This document shows positions 54,392 through 64,000 of a stretch of DNA of 64,000 nt, piece by piece. The notes beneath the pieces were generated by a model that did not search any database, was not told the origin of the DNA, and saw nothing but the letters and a program-made list of their open reading frames with translations. The translations under genes were made by a program, and so were the position numbers. Numbering within the stretch: position 1 is the first letter of the stretch; every line of letters begins with the position of its first letter. Source of the stretch: Porphyrobacter sp. AAP82 (GTDB lineage: Bacteria; Pseudomonadota; Alphaproteobacteria; Sphingomonadales; Sphingomonadaceae); assembly GCF_000331285.1 (NCBI RefSeq), contig NZ_ANFX01000012.1:62001-126000 (forward strand), read 5' to 3'.

Positions 54392-55801
54392 TCAGAAATT
54401 GTAGCGGGTCGAAATCATCATCCGCCTGAGATCCCCCGTCCGCCCGTCTTCCAGAGAGCGCTCGGCATAGAGCAGTTCGATCCCGATATCGAGCGGGTCG
54501 ACCGGGGTCCAGATGAGGTTGACGAGCGCGTTCCAGCTCTCGTCGGTGACCTGCCGGGTCGTCAGCATGACCGGGTTATCGGCCTTGAAATAGGAGGCCG
54601 CCACGCTCGATCGCAGCCGCGTGCTCCAGCCGTGCTGGTAAGCGGCAAAGCCCGACCAGGTGAAGATCGGATCGAGCTTGCCGGTGGCGGTCACCGCCGC
54701 GTCGTTGACGATGTTGAGCCCGATATAGCGCCCGAGGCCATCGCCTGCCGTCGCCATGAAGCGCAGGTCGTCATGCGCACCGACAATGATCTTGCCCGAC
54801 AGGCTGAGCCCATAGCCCAGCGCGCTGTCGCTGCCCGTCCCGAAATCGTCGTCCGAGACCTTGAGGGTCCGCCCGATCCCCGCCAGCGACAGCGAGCCCC
54901 AGGGCTTGGCAAGATTGTAACGCACCACCACATCGGGGATGGTATCATCGCCCGCCATGATCCGCGCCCCGCTGCGGGTGGTGACGGTGGTCTCGGGCTG
55001 TTCGAGCGCGATCTGCCAACCGTTCTTGCTGTAGCGGATCATCGGCTGCCGATCGAACACAGTTCCCGGTGTTACGCCAATGAAATCAAGGCTATCCGGC
55101 AAAGCGGCGATGTTCTGGAAGGTCGACCATGCCTGACCGAAAAGCCAGTCATCATAGGTGATGAAGGCCTGGCGCAGGCGCGGGACATAGGAATTGGTGG
55201 TCCGCTCGTCGCCCCCGTCGGTGACGTTGAAATCCATCTCGATATGCGAATTGAGCGTATGCCCGGCGCCGACATCGGTGGCGGTCTTGAGGATGAAGCG
55301 GGTCTGGCGCGCCGAATAGTCGGTGTCATATCCCGAATCCGTGCCTCCCACCGGGATCAGCGCCGGGATCAGGAAGTCGCGCCCGATCGAATTGTCGGGG
55401 ATCTGCCCGCCGCTGGTCGCCTGCACCAGCGCATCGAGCTTGACGTAGCCGGCATAGCCGACTGTGGTCTTGCCGATGCGGAAGCCCTTGTCTTCCTGGG
55501 CTTGGGGCACCGCGATTTGCGCGGCGAGTTCGGCCTGGCGATCCTTGAGATCGCGGGTCGCAGCGAGCAGCGCGGTGCTCTGCTCGCGTACCGCCGCCTG
55601 CTCGGCGCGGATCGCCGCATCGCCCTCGGCCTGGCTGGACTGGTCGGCATCGAGCCGCGCGATCAGCCCCTCGACCAGCTTCTCGAGCCGGTCGAGCCGT
55701 GCATTGACGCTCTGTTCCTGCGCCAGCGCCGGAGCGGACGTCAGCACGCTTGCTGCCAGCAGTGCCGCGCGCAAGGCACGGGCCATTCCCGATAGGACCA
55801 T
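54392..55801 (-). CDS. DcaP family trimeric outer-membrane channel
   Basis: The 469-residue protein has a signal peptide ending PALAQ, an N-terminal coiled-coil (about 38-95) predicted to trimerise in the periplasm, and a barrel (about 100-469) ending ISTRYNF. DcaP-type porins take up small anionic compounds such as dicarboxylates. The chosen ATG has GGGAAAG about 5 nt upstream; MARAL, five residues later, is an alternative. It is divergent from acs, so it may serve entry of short carboxylates for the acetate module. Confidence 0.9.
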   Translation of the reverse strand: MVLSGMARALRAALLAASVLTSAPALAQEQSVNARLDRLEKLVEGLIARLDADQSSQAEGDAAIRAEQAAVREQSTALLAATRDLKDRQAELAAQIAVPQAQEDKGFRIGKTTVGYAGYVKLDALVQATSGGQIPDNSIGRDFLIPALIPVGGTDSGYDTDYSARQTRFILKTATDVGAGHTLNSHIEMDFNVTDGGDERTTNSYVPRLRQAFITYDDWLFGQAWSTFQNIAALPDSLDFIGVTPGTVFDRQPMIRYSKNGWQIALEQPETTVTTRSGARIMAGDDTIPDVVVRYNLAKPWGSLSLAGIGRTLKVSDDDFGTGSDSALGYGLSLSGKIIVGAHDDLRFMATAGDGLGRYIGLNIVNDAAVTATGKLDPIFTWSGFAAYQHGWSTRLRSSVAASYFKADNPVMLTTRQVTDESWNALVNLIWTPVDPLDIGIELLYAERSLEDGRTGDLRRMMISTRYNF

Positions 55802-55947
55802 GTGACTTTCCCATCCTCTCTTTTCTCCCGCGAATCTGCGCCCAAGCGCGGGCGGCGGACAGCTAGCGGATGGTCGTAAGACCTTTGTCTGATGGGGCGC
55901 GGCGTGTAGCCTGATGTAGAACGGGGTCAGAACAAGGGAGAGTCGAG

Positions 55948-57879
<1,932 letters not shown>

Positions 57880-57886
57880 GGCGCGC

Positions 57887-58525
57887 ATGACGGGGCGTAT
57901 CGTCATCGCCGATGACCACCCGCTGTTCCGCAGCGCGCTCGCCCATGCGGTGGGCAAGGTGTGGGAGCGGGCCGCGATCATCGAGGCCAGCACCGCCGCC
58001 GAGGCCCGCGCCGCGCTCGAAGCGGGCGAGGCCGAGGCGCTGCTGCTCGACCTGCACATGGCGGATTCCTCGGGGCTCTCGGTGCTGATGGACCTGCGCC
58101 AGGATTACCCCGCGCTGCCGATCGTCATCGTCTCGGCTTCGGAAGAGCCGCGCGTGGCGGCCGCGGCGGCGCAGCTGGGGGCGGCAGGGTTCATCCCCAA
58201 GTCGGCAAGCCTCGAGGCGATGCGCGAGGGGCTCGCGGCGGTGCAGGGCGGCGACGCGTGGTTCCCCCAAAGCGCCGCCGGCGAGGACAATGACCTCGCC
58301 CGCATCGCCAGCCTGACGCCCGCCCAGCGGCGCATTCTGGCGGGCATCCGGCAGGGGTTTTTGAACAAGCAGATTGCCTATGAACTCGCCATATCCGAGG
58401 CGACGGTGAAGGCGCATATCACCGCGATCCTGCGGAAGCTCGGCGTCGGCAGCCGCACGCAGGCGGTGCTGCTCGCGGCCAAGCTCGACGTCGATCAGCC
58501 GGTCGCCGATCCCGCAAGGGCCTGA
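57887..58525 (+). CDS. LuxR-type response regulator, acetate/C2 regulation
   Basis: A 212-residue NarL/FixJ-type regulator: receiver domain (1-120) with acidic DD (about 9-10), phosphoacceptor Asp in LLLDLHM (about 55) and Lys in IPKSAS (about 105), then a LuxR HTH (about 145-205) containing LNKQIAYELAISEATVKAHI. It is just downstream of acs and convergent with the symporter-kinase, resembling CrbR/ErdR regulators of acetyl-CoA synthetase. Its last 31 bases overlap the end of the kinase gene. Confidence 0.92.
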   Translation: MTGRIVIADDHPLFRSALAHAVGKVWERAAIIEASTAAEARAALEAGEAEALLLDLHMADSSGLSVLMDLRQDYPALPIVIVSASEEPRVAAAAAQLGAAGFIPKSASLEAMREGLAAVQGGDAWFPQSAAGEDNDLARIASLTPAQRRILAGIRQGFLNKQIAYELAISEATVKAHITAILRKLGVGSRTQAVLLAAKLDVDQPVADPARA

Positions 58526-61500
58526 CCGGCAGCCTCGCGGCCCTCAGCCAGCGCGGTCGCGACGAGGGCGCGCAGGGCGGCAGGGGCGGCGGGCTTGAGC
58601 AGGCGGTTCGCGCCCATCCGCGCGGCGGCCGCTTCGGTTTCTGCCGAGGCTTCCGCAGTCAGCAGGATCGCCGGACAGCGCGCGCCCCATCCCTCGCACA
58701 GCAGCGCGAAGGCCGCATCGCCGCGTTCGGCATCATCGAGCCGGTAGTCCATGATCGCCGCATCGGGCGCCTGCGGCATGGCGGCGCGTGCTTCAGCGGG
58801 ACTCGCCGCGGTCGTCACGGACAGCCCCCAGCGGGCGAGCAGCGCAGCGGTGGCGGCGAGCGCGGCGGGATCATTGTCGACCACCAGCACCCGCGCCTCG
58901 CCCAGCCCCGACGCCCTGCGCTGCGGCACGATCCGCAGGGCAGGCGCGGCCTCGCGACGCAGCACCGGCAGGGCCAGCGCAAAGCGGCTGCCGCGCCCCG
59001 GCGTCGAGGTGGTCTCGACCTCCACCTCCAGCAGCCGGCCCGCGCGCCGGACGATGGCAAGGCCCAATCCCAGCCCCTCGCGGTCGGTCGAGGCACCGCG
59101 TTCGAACTCGCCGAAGATACGCTCGATATCCTCAGGCGCGATCCCCCGGCCGGTGTCGTGGATCGCGATCACCGCCTCGCCCCCGCGGCGCCGCACTCCG
59201 ATCAGGACGCCGCCCCTGGCGGTATAGCGCACCGCGTTGCCGAGGAGGTTGCGCAAGGCGGCAGTCAGCAACGCGCGGTCGGCCATCACCCAGACGCTCG
59301 TTCGCGCGCGCTTCAGTCTCAGCCCCTTCGCCTGCGCCTGAAGCGTGAACTCGCGCGCCACATCCTCGAACAGCTGGTCGAGCGCGATCGGTTCGGGCTT
59401 GGGCACCACCCCGCCGCTGTCGAGCTTGGAGATTTCCAGCAGGACCCGGATCAGGCGGTCGGCCGCGACGATCGACCCGTCGAGATCGGCGACCAGCCGC
59501 TCCAGCGCGGCCTGCCCTTGCACTTCCTCGCCCAGCGCCGAGGCGAACAGGCGCGCCGCGTTGAGGGGCTGGATGAGATCGTGGCTGGCGGCGGCAAGGA
59601 AGCGGGTCTTGGACTGCGTCGCCTGCGCCAGCAGCGCGTTCGCCTCGGAAAGCTGGCGGGTGCGCTCGGCAACCTTGCTTTCGAGCGCTTGCTCGGCCCG
59701 GCGATCCAGCGTAATGTCGGTGTAGGAGGTGGTGTAGCCGCCGCCCGGCGTGGGCGCCCCGACGATCCTCAGCACGCGGCCATCGTGCTGCACGCGCTCG
59801 ATGCGGTGCTCGGTGCCCGCGCGCATATAGGCGAGGCGGCGCGCGACCTGCGCGTCGATCTCGGCTCCGGAAAGGTGCCCGCGCGCCAGATTGAAGCGGA
59901 TCAGATCGGCAATCGGCGTGCCGACGCTGACGAGATGGTCAGGCAGGTCGAAGAGCTGCTGGTAGCGGCTGTTCCACGCCACCAGCCGCATCTCGCTATC
60001 GACCAGCGCAATGCCCTGGTCAATGCTCTCGATCGCGGTCTGGAGCAGCTCGGCGGAGAAGGACAGGCGGCGCTGGGTCTCGTCGAACATGGCGACGACC
60101 TCGGGCAGCGGGATCGGATCGCCCCCCGCCCAAGACCCCACCAGCATCCGCGCCGAAGAGGTGCCGATCACCCCCGCGATCACCCGCTCGGCCAGCTCCA
60201 GCGCCGCCGCGCCTGCCGTATCGCCGTTGCGCAGGCCAAGCGGGGCGAGCGCGGCATCGGCCCGTTCGCGCCCGACGAACTGGGCGAGCAGCGCGCGCAC
60301 ATCGCCCACCCGCTTGGCGGTGGCGTGGCGGGGCAGATCTCCGGGCATCGGCGTGCCCACGAAGGCCGCCGCTTGCGCCTGGTCGAGCAGCGAGGGCCGC
60401 ACCACTGCCGAGACCAGCCAGTAAAGGGCGGCATTGATCCCGAGGCTGAGGATGACGCCCGAGACCAGCGGGTCGGGGTGGATGCTGACGAGCGGCGCGG
60501 TGTCGCTCGCCGCGGGCCAGATGAGGAGCGCGAGCCACAGGACAAAGCCGGTCGCAAGGCCGGTCAGCATTCCGGCGCGGTTGCCGTGCTGGCTCACCAT
60601 GCCGAGCACGAGGCCCGGCGCGAACTGGGCGGCGGCGGCAAAGGCGAGGGTGCCCATCCCGGCAAGGTTGGTGATCCCGGCAAAGCCGCGGTAGAAGGCA
60701 TATGCCGCCGCGAGCAGGCCTGCGATGACCACGCGGCGGACCAGCAGCAACCGCCCTGCGATGCGGCTGCGGTCGCCGCGTCCGGCCAGCGCGCGGCGCA
60801 GCAGCAGGGGGGCGACAAGGTCGTTGGTGATCATGATCGACAGCGCCACGCAGGCGATCACGATCATGCCGGTCGCCGCCGAAAACCCGCCGAGGAACAC
60901 CAGCACCGCGAGCCACGGCGCCTCGCGTGCCAAGGGCAGGGCAAGCACGATGGTGTCGGGATCGGTCCCCGCCGGCAGCAGCGCGAGGCCGGCAAGCACA
61001 ATCGGGACGATCACCGCCGCGGTCGCTGCGAGATAGGCCGGGAACACCCAGCGCATCGCCCGCCCGGCGCGCTCGCCCGGGGCCTCGATGAAGGCCATGT
61101 GGAACTGGCGCGGCAGGCACAGGATTGCGGCCGCCGCGATTCCGGTGAGGACCGCAAAGCGCGCGTCGAGCTGGCCGGGTGCCAGCAGCATCGGCCGCGC
61201 CGGCAGCGGAGCGCCGCCGCCCGTCGCCAGCCACCACACCGCGAGCGCTGCCACCGCGAGCAGCGCGGCAAGCTTGACCACCGCCTCGAGCGCGATGGTG
61301 AGGACCAGCCCGGCATTTTCCCCCGGCCGGTCTGCACGGCGCGAACCGAACAGGATCGCAAACAGCCCCATCAGCGCGGCAACGATCAGCACCAGCTGGT
61401 CGGCCGCCACCCGGGTGCGCAGGTCCGGCGCCAACAGCAGCAGGCTCGTGCCCACCGATTGCAGCTGCAACGCCATATAGGGGAGCGTCCCCGCGCTCGC

Positions 61501-61869
61501 GATCACGGTAACCAGCGCGGCGAGGCTGGCGCTCTTGCCGTAGCGGGCCGATAGGAAGTCGGCGATCGAGGTCGAATGCTGGGCCTTGACCTGCGCGAGG
61601 ATCTTGCGGACCAGCCCGAAGCCGAGCGTGAAGACGAGGATCGGGCCGAGGTAGATCGCGAGGTAATCGAGCCCCGTCGTGGCCGCGGTGCCCACCCCGC
61701 CGAAGAAGGTCCAGCTCGAACAATAGACCGCAAGGCTGAGGCCGTAGATCACGCCGGCGCGGCGTTGGAGCCAGCCACCGGGCGTCTCCTGCCGGTCGCG
61801 CCACGCAGCGAGCCAGAACAGCGCCCCCAGATAAAGTGTCGCGGCCGCCAGTGCCGCGCCGAGCATCAT
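58495..61869 (-). CDS. Hybrid sensor kinase with N-terminal Na+/solute symporter (CrbS/NahK-like)
   Basis: A 1124-residue sensor. A sodium:solute-symporter domain with about 13 helices fills residues 1-500. A PAS domain (about 615-700, AIESIDQGIALVDSEMRLVAW), a HisKA domain with AASHDLIQP (about 760), a HATPase domain (about 870-980, including NLLGNAVRYT and GLGLGLAIV) and a C-terminal receiver (about 1000-1110, Asp in AIMDYRL) follow. It senses and possibly transports a small carboxylate and phosphorylates the neighbouring LuxR-type regulator. GTG at 61872 or ATG at 61866 are alternative starts, with GGGGAG upstream. Confidence 0.93.
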   Translation of the reverse strand: MMLGAALAAATLYLGALFWLAAWRDRQETPGGWLQRRAGVIYGLSLAVYCSSWTFFGGVGTAATTGLDYLAIYLGPILVFTLGFGLVRKILAQVKAQHSTSIADFLSARYGKSASLAALVTVIASAGTLPYMALQLQSVGTSLLLLAPDLRTRVAADQLVLIVAALMGLFAILFGSRRADRPGENAGLVLTIALEAVVKLAALLAVAALAVWWLATGGGAPLPARPMLLAPGQLDARFAVLTGIAAAAILCLPRQFHMAFIEAPGERAGRAMRWVFPAYLAATAAVIVPIVLAGLALLPAGTDPDTIVLALPLAREAPWLAVLVFLGGFSAATGMIVIACVALSIMITNDLVAPLLLRRALAGRGDRSRIAGRLLLVRRVVIAGLLAAAYAFYRGFAGITNLAGMGTLAFAAAAQFAPGLVLGMVSQHGNRAGMLTGLATGFVLWLALLIWPAASDTAPLVSIHPDPLVSGVILSLGINAALYWLVSAVVRPSLLDQAQAAAFVGTPMPGDLPRHATAKRVGDVRALLAQFVGRERADAALAPLGLRNGDTAGAAALELAERVIAGVIGTSSARMLVGSWAGGDPIPLPEVVAMFDETQRRLSFSAELLQTAIESIDQGIALVDSEMRLVAWNSRYQQLFDLPDHLVSVGTPIADLIRFNLARGHLSGAEIDAQVARRLAYMRAGTEHRIERVQHDGRVLRIVGAPTPGGGYTTSYTDITLDRRAEQALESKVAERTRQLSEANALLAQATQSKTRFLAAASHDLIQPLNAARLFASALGEEVQGQAALERLVADLDGSIVAADRLIRVLLEISKLDSGGVVPKPEPIALDQLFEDVAREFTLQAQAKGLRLKRARTSVWVMADRALLTAALRNLLGNAVRYTARGGVLIGVRRRGGEAVIAIHDTGRGIAPEDIERIFGEFERGASTDREGLGLGLAIVRRAGRLLEVEVETTSTPGRGSRFALALPVLRREAAPALRIVPQRRASGLGEARVLVVDNDPAALAATAALLARWGLSVTTAASPAEARAAMPQAPDAAIMDYRLDDAERGDAAFALLCEGWGARCPAILLTAEASAETEAAAARMGANRLLKPAAPAALRALVATALAEGREAAGQALAGSATG

Positions 61870-61921
61870 CACCTGCGTTCTCCCCCTCGCGACGAAACTA
61901 CTGCAAGGCCGGGGATAAGCA

Positions 61922-61953
61922 AAGGGGCCGCGCCCCTGCGGACGCCGCCCCTT
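61922..61953 (-). terminator. Weak candidate terminator after MFS gene
   Basis: Arms AAGGGGC and GCCCCTT flank an 18-base spacer that itself holds a small GC dyad. On the minus strand the hairpin follows the MFS stop and leads into TT. The stem is short with a large loop and the T-run is poor, so support is limited. Confidence 0.35.
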
Positions 61954-61977
61954 CCTTGCGACCCTTGCGGGCTGGTT

Positions 61978-63648
61978 TTACGCGTCGATGTTGCGGCGGT
62001 GTGTTTCGGGCAGGAACACCAGACCCACGACCACGGTGAGGGCGCAGATCCCGATAGGGTACCAGAGGCCGTAGTAGATATCCCCCGTCGCCGCGACCAT
62101 CGCGAAGGCGGTGGTCGGCAGGAACCCGCCGAACCAGCCGTTGCCGATGTGGTAGGGCAGGCTCATCGCGGTGTAGCGGATGCGGGTCGGGAACAGCTCC
62201 ACCAGCAGCGCGGCGATCGGGCCGTAGACCATCGTCACCAGCAGCACGAGGTAGGTCAGCACCGCCACGACGAGGCCGGTGTTCATCGCCTCGGGATCGG
62301 CCTTGGCGGGGTAGCCGGCGGCGGCGAGCGCGGCCTTCACCTCGCCCTGGAAGGCGTCGATGGCGGCCTTGCGCTGATCGCCTGTGACCTTGGCCGGATC
62401 GGGCGCGGTGAAGGTGGCATTGCCGACCCTGACCACGGCGATGGCCCCTGCGGCGGCGTCCACATTGGTATAGCTGACCGCGCTCTTGGCGAGGAACGAC
62501 TTGGCGATGTCGCAGCTCCTGGCGTCAAACTTGTTCTTGCCGATGGGGTCGAACTGGACCGAGCATTCGGCATTGTCGACGACCACGCTGACGGGGGCCG
62601 CGACCTGCGCCCTGGCGAGCGCCGGGTTGGCGGCTTCGGCGAGCAGGTGGAAGGCGGGGAAGTAGGTCACCGCCGCCAGCGCGCAGCCTGCAAGGATGAT
62701 CTTCTTCCTTCCGATGCGGTCCGACAGCCAGCCGAAGAACACGAAGAACGGTGTGCCGATGGCGAGCGCGACGGCGATCAGGATATTGGTCGTCGCCCCG
62801 TCGACGAGCAGCATTTTCTCGAGGAAGAACAGCGCGTAGAACTGGCCGGTGTACCACACCACTGCCTGCCCCGCGACCGCGCCGAGCAGCGCGACGAGCG
62901 CCCACTTGCCGTTCTTCCAGTTGCCGAAGGCTTCCGAGATCGGCGCCTTGGAATTGGTGCCTTCCTCCTTCATCTTCTGGAAGACCGGGCTTTCCTGAAG
63001 CTGCATGCGGATCCACATCGACACCCCCAGGAGGATCGCCGAGACGAGGAACGGCACGCGCCAGCCCCACTCCTTGAAGGCGTCCTCGCCGATTGCGGTG
63101 CGCGTGCCGATCACCACCAGCAGCGCCGCGAACAGGCCGAGGGTGGCGGTGGTCTGGATGAAGCTTGTATAGAGCCCGCGCTTGTTGTCGGGCGCGTGTT
63201 CGGCAACATAGGTCGCAGCCCCGCCATATTCGCCGCCCAGCGCCAGACCCTGCATCAGCCGCAGCAGCACCAGCATGATCGGCGCGGCAACGCCGATGCT
63301 CGCATAGGAGGGCAGCACGCCGACGGTGAAGGTCGATGCGCCCATCAGGCCCATCGTCACCAGGAAGGTGTATTTGCGCCCGACCAGATCGCCCAGCCGC
63401 CCGAACACCAGCGCGCCAAAGGGCCGCACCGCGAACCCGGCCGCAAAGGCCGCCAGCGCGAAGATGAAGCCGGTGGTCTCGTTCACCCCCGAAAAGAACT
63501 GCGCCGAGATGATCGTGGCCAGAAGGCCGTAGAGGTAGAAATCGTACCACTCGAACACCGTCCCCAGCGACGAGGCGAGGATGACCCGCTTTTCGGTCCC
63601 CGTGGCCTCGTGGTGCTTGGGCAGCGCGCCTTCATATGTCGTTGCCAT
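61978..63648 (-). CDS. MFS transporter, metabolite:H+ symporter (MHS) family
   Basis: The 556-residue permease has about 12 helices and MHS hallmarks: GTVFEWYDFYLYG (about 30), GRLGDLVGRKYTFL (about 85), RLMQGLALGGEYGGA (about 130) and LFPTRIRYTAMSL (about 485). It resembles carboxylate/osmolyte:proton symporters (ShiA/KgtP/ProP-like). It is about 110 residues longer than usual because of a soluble insert near residues 335-455 with two Cys (AECSVQF, ARSCDIA) between late helices. Proximity to acs and its sensor suggests carboxylate uptake. Confidence 0.93.
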   Translation of the reverse strand: MATTYEGALPKHHEATGTEKRVILASSLGTVFEWYDFYLYGLLATIISAQFFSGVNETTGFIFALAAFAAGFAVRPFGALVFGRLGDLVGRKYTFLVTMGLMGASTFTVGVLPSYASIGVAAPIMLVLLRLMQGLALGGEYGGAATYVAEHAPDNKRGLYTSFIQTTATLGLFAALLVVIGTRTAIGEDAFKEWGWRVPFLVSAILLGVSMWIRMQLQESPVFQKMKEEGTNSKAPISEAFGNWKNGKWALVALLGAVAGQAVVWYTGQFYALFFLEKMLLVDGATTNILIAVALAIGTPFFVFFGWLSDRIGRKKIILAGCALAAVTYFPAFHLLAEAANPALARAQVAAPVSVVVDNAECSVQFDPIGKNKFDARSCDIAKSFLAKSAVSYTNVDAAAGAIAVVRVGNATFTAPDPAKVTGDQRKAAIDAFQGEVKAALAAAGYPAKADPEAMNTGLVVAVLTYLVLLVTMVYGPIAALLVELFPTRIRYTAMSLPYHIGNGWFGGFLPTTAFAMVAATGDIYYGLWYPIGICALTVVVGLVFLPETHRRNIDA

Positions 63649-63783
63649 GCCTGCTCTCCCGCTTGTGCGCCCGGTCCGCAGCAGCAATCATGCCGCAACA
63701 GCCGAGGCGTGCAAAGTCGCGCGTAATGCCGCGCGGGGATAGCTAGACCTTGGTCGGATGGGGGCGGAGGGGACGGGCACGAA

Positions 63784-63815
63784 AAAGCCGCCGGGGCACG
63801 AACCCCGGCGGCTTT
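63784..63815 (-). terminator. Rho-independent terminator for the right-edge gene
   Basis: A 13-bp stem (AAAGCCGCCGGGG with CCCCGGCGGCTTT) with a 6-base loop ends in T5 on the minus strand. It lies 24 bases past the stop of the truncated gene and separates it from the MFS gene. Confidence 0.9.
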
Positions 63816-63838
63816 CGAAAACCCGTGGCGGGAGCCAA

Positions 63839-64000
63839 TCAGCCCTCGCGGGTGCCCGACAGCGGCATCGCGCCGAAAGCGCCGGCATTGACCGAGCCGG
63901 TCAGGGTGTCGCCGTCGATGGTCGCTTCGCAATCGAGCGTCATCGGCATGGGGACGACCATGTTCATCTTCCACTTGATGGTGTTGCCTTCGATCGTGCC
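63839..64000 (-). CDS. Partial gene, C-terminal 53 residues of an unknown protein
   Basis: Only the 3' end is in the window; the gene continues past 64000. The visible 53 residues are beta-rich, with KWKMNMVVPMPMTLDCEA, then TIDGDTLTGSVNAGAFGAMPLSGTR, like the C-terminal beta-sandwich found in several sphingomonad proteins. No function can be given. The frame runs without stops to the window edge and ends with TGA followed by a strong terminator. Confidence 0.6.
   Translation of the reverse strand, partial: GTIEGNTIKWKMNMVVPMPMTLDCEATIDGDTLTGSVNAGAFGAMPLSGTREG

Overview
The window is a stretch of high-GC chromosome (about two-thirds G+C by eye), almost fully coding, from a Gram-negative alphaproteobacterium. 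The mix of genes points to Sphingomonadales, probably the Erythrobacteraceae/Sphingomonadaceae side: an S46 dipeptidyl peptidase, a TonB-dependent receptor next to a secreted SurE and a secreted phosphatase, a DcaP-type porin, a Gly-rich two-partner-secretion adhesin with MBG repeats, and a complete cbb3 oxidase locus. Species-level assignment is inference. No tRNA, rRNA, insertion sequence, phage or CRISPR array was seen.

Left part (1-18.9 kb): an S46 peptidase (minus strand) lies divergent from a Fur-box-preceded lipoprotein. A tightly coupled five-gene operon follows: TpsB transporter, 2530-residue TpsA adhesin, TPR-CHAT caspase-like protein, CHASE2 adenylate cyclase, and a FecR-like exported protein.

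Middle (19.1-35.8 kb): two convergent transcription units form one multiheme electron-transfer island. The plus-strand unit encodes a five-heme cytochrome, a lipoprotein with two HbpS/GlcG-like domains, a large outer-membrane beta-barrel protein, and a ten-heme cytochrome fused to an LVIVD propeller. The minus-strand unit encodes a flavoprotein/dual cNMP-binding/4x[4Fe-4S] fusion, a membrane b-type cytochrome and an FHA-TM-ten-heme cytochrome, followed by a CpdA-like phosphodiesterase. A CcmI-like TPR protein is divergent from it. With the cAMP cyclase upstream, the set looks like a cyclic-nucleotide-gated route from NAD(P)H through the inner membrane to the periplasm and perhaps the outer membrane. 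This is the best candidate for an undescribed system. The function is inferred, not shown.

Right part: 35.8-41.7 kb holds a TonB receptor/SurE/phosphatase operon and a divergent double-TetR regulator. Then come gdhA, hemN and the whole ccoNOQP-GHIS locus with a FixK/FNR-family regulator. Three FNR/FixK boxes lie before ccoN, before hemN, and between the regulator and ompW. A perfect parS sequence sits in a 38-bp palindrome between ompW and dcaP (54.3 kb), which suggests the chromosome origin may be nearby. The window closes with an acetate module (acs, LuxR-type response regulator, symporter-type hybrid kinase, MHS-family transporter) and a truncated gene at the right edge.
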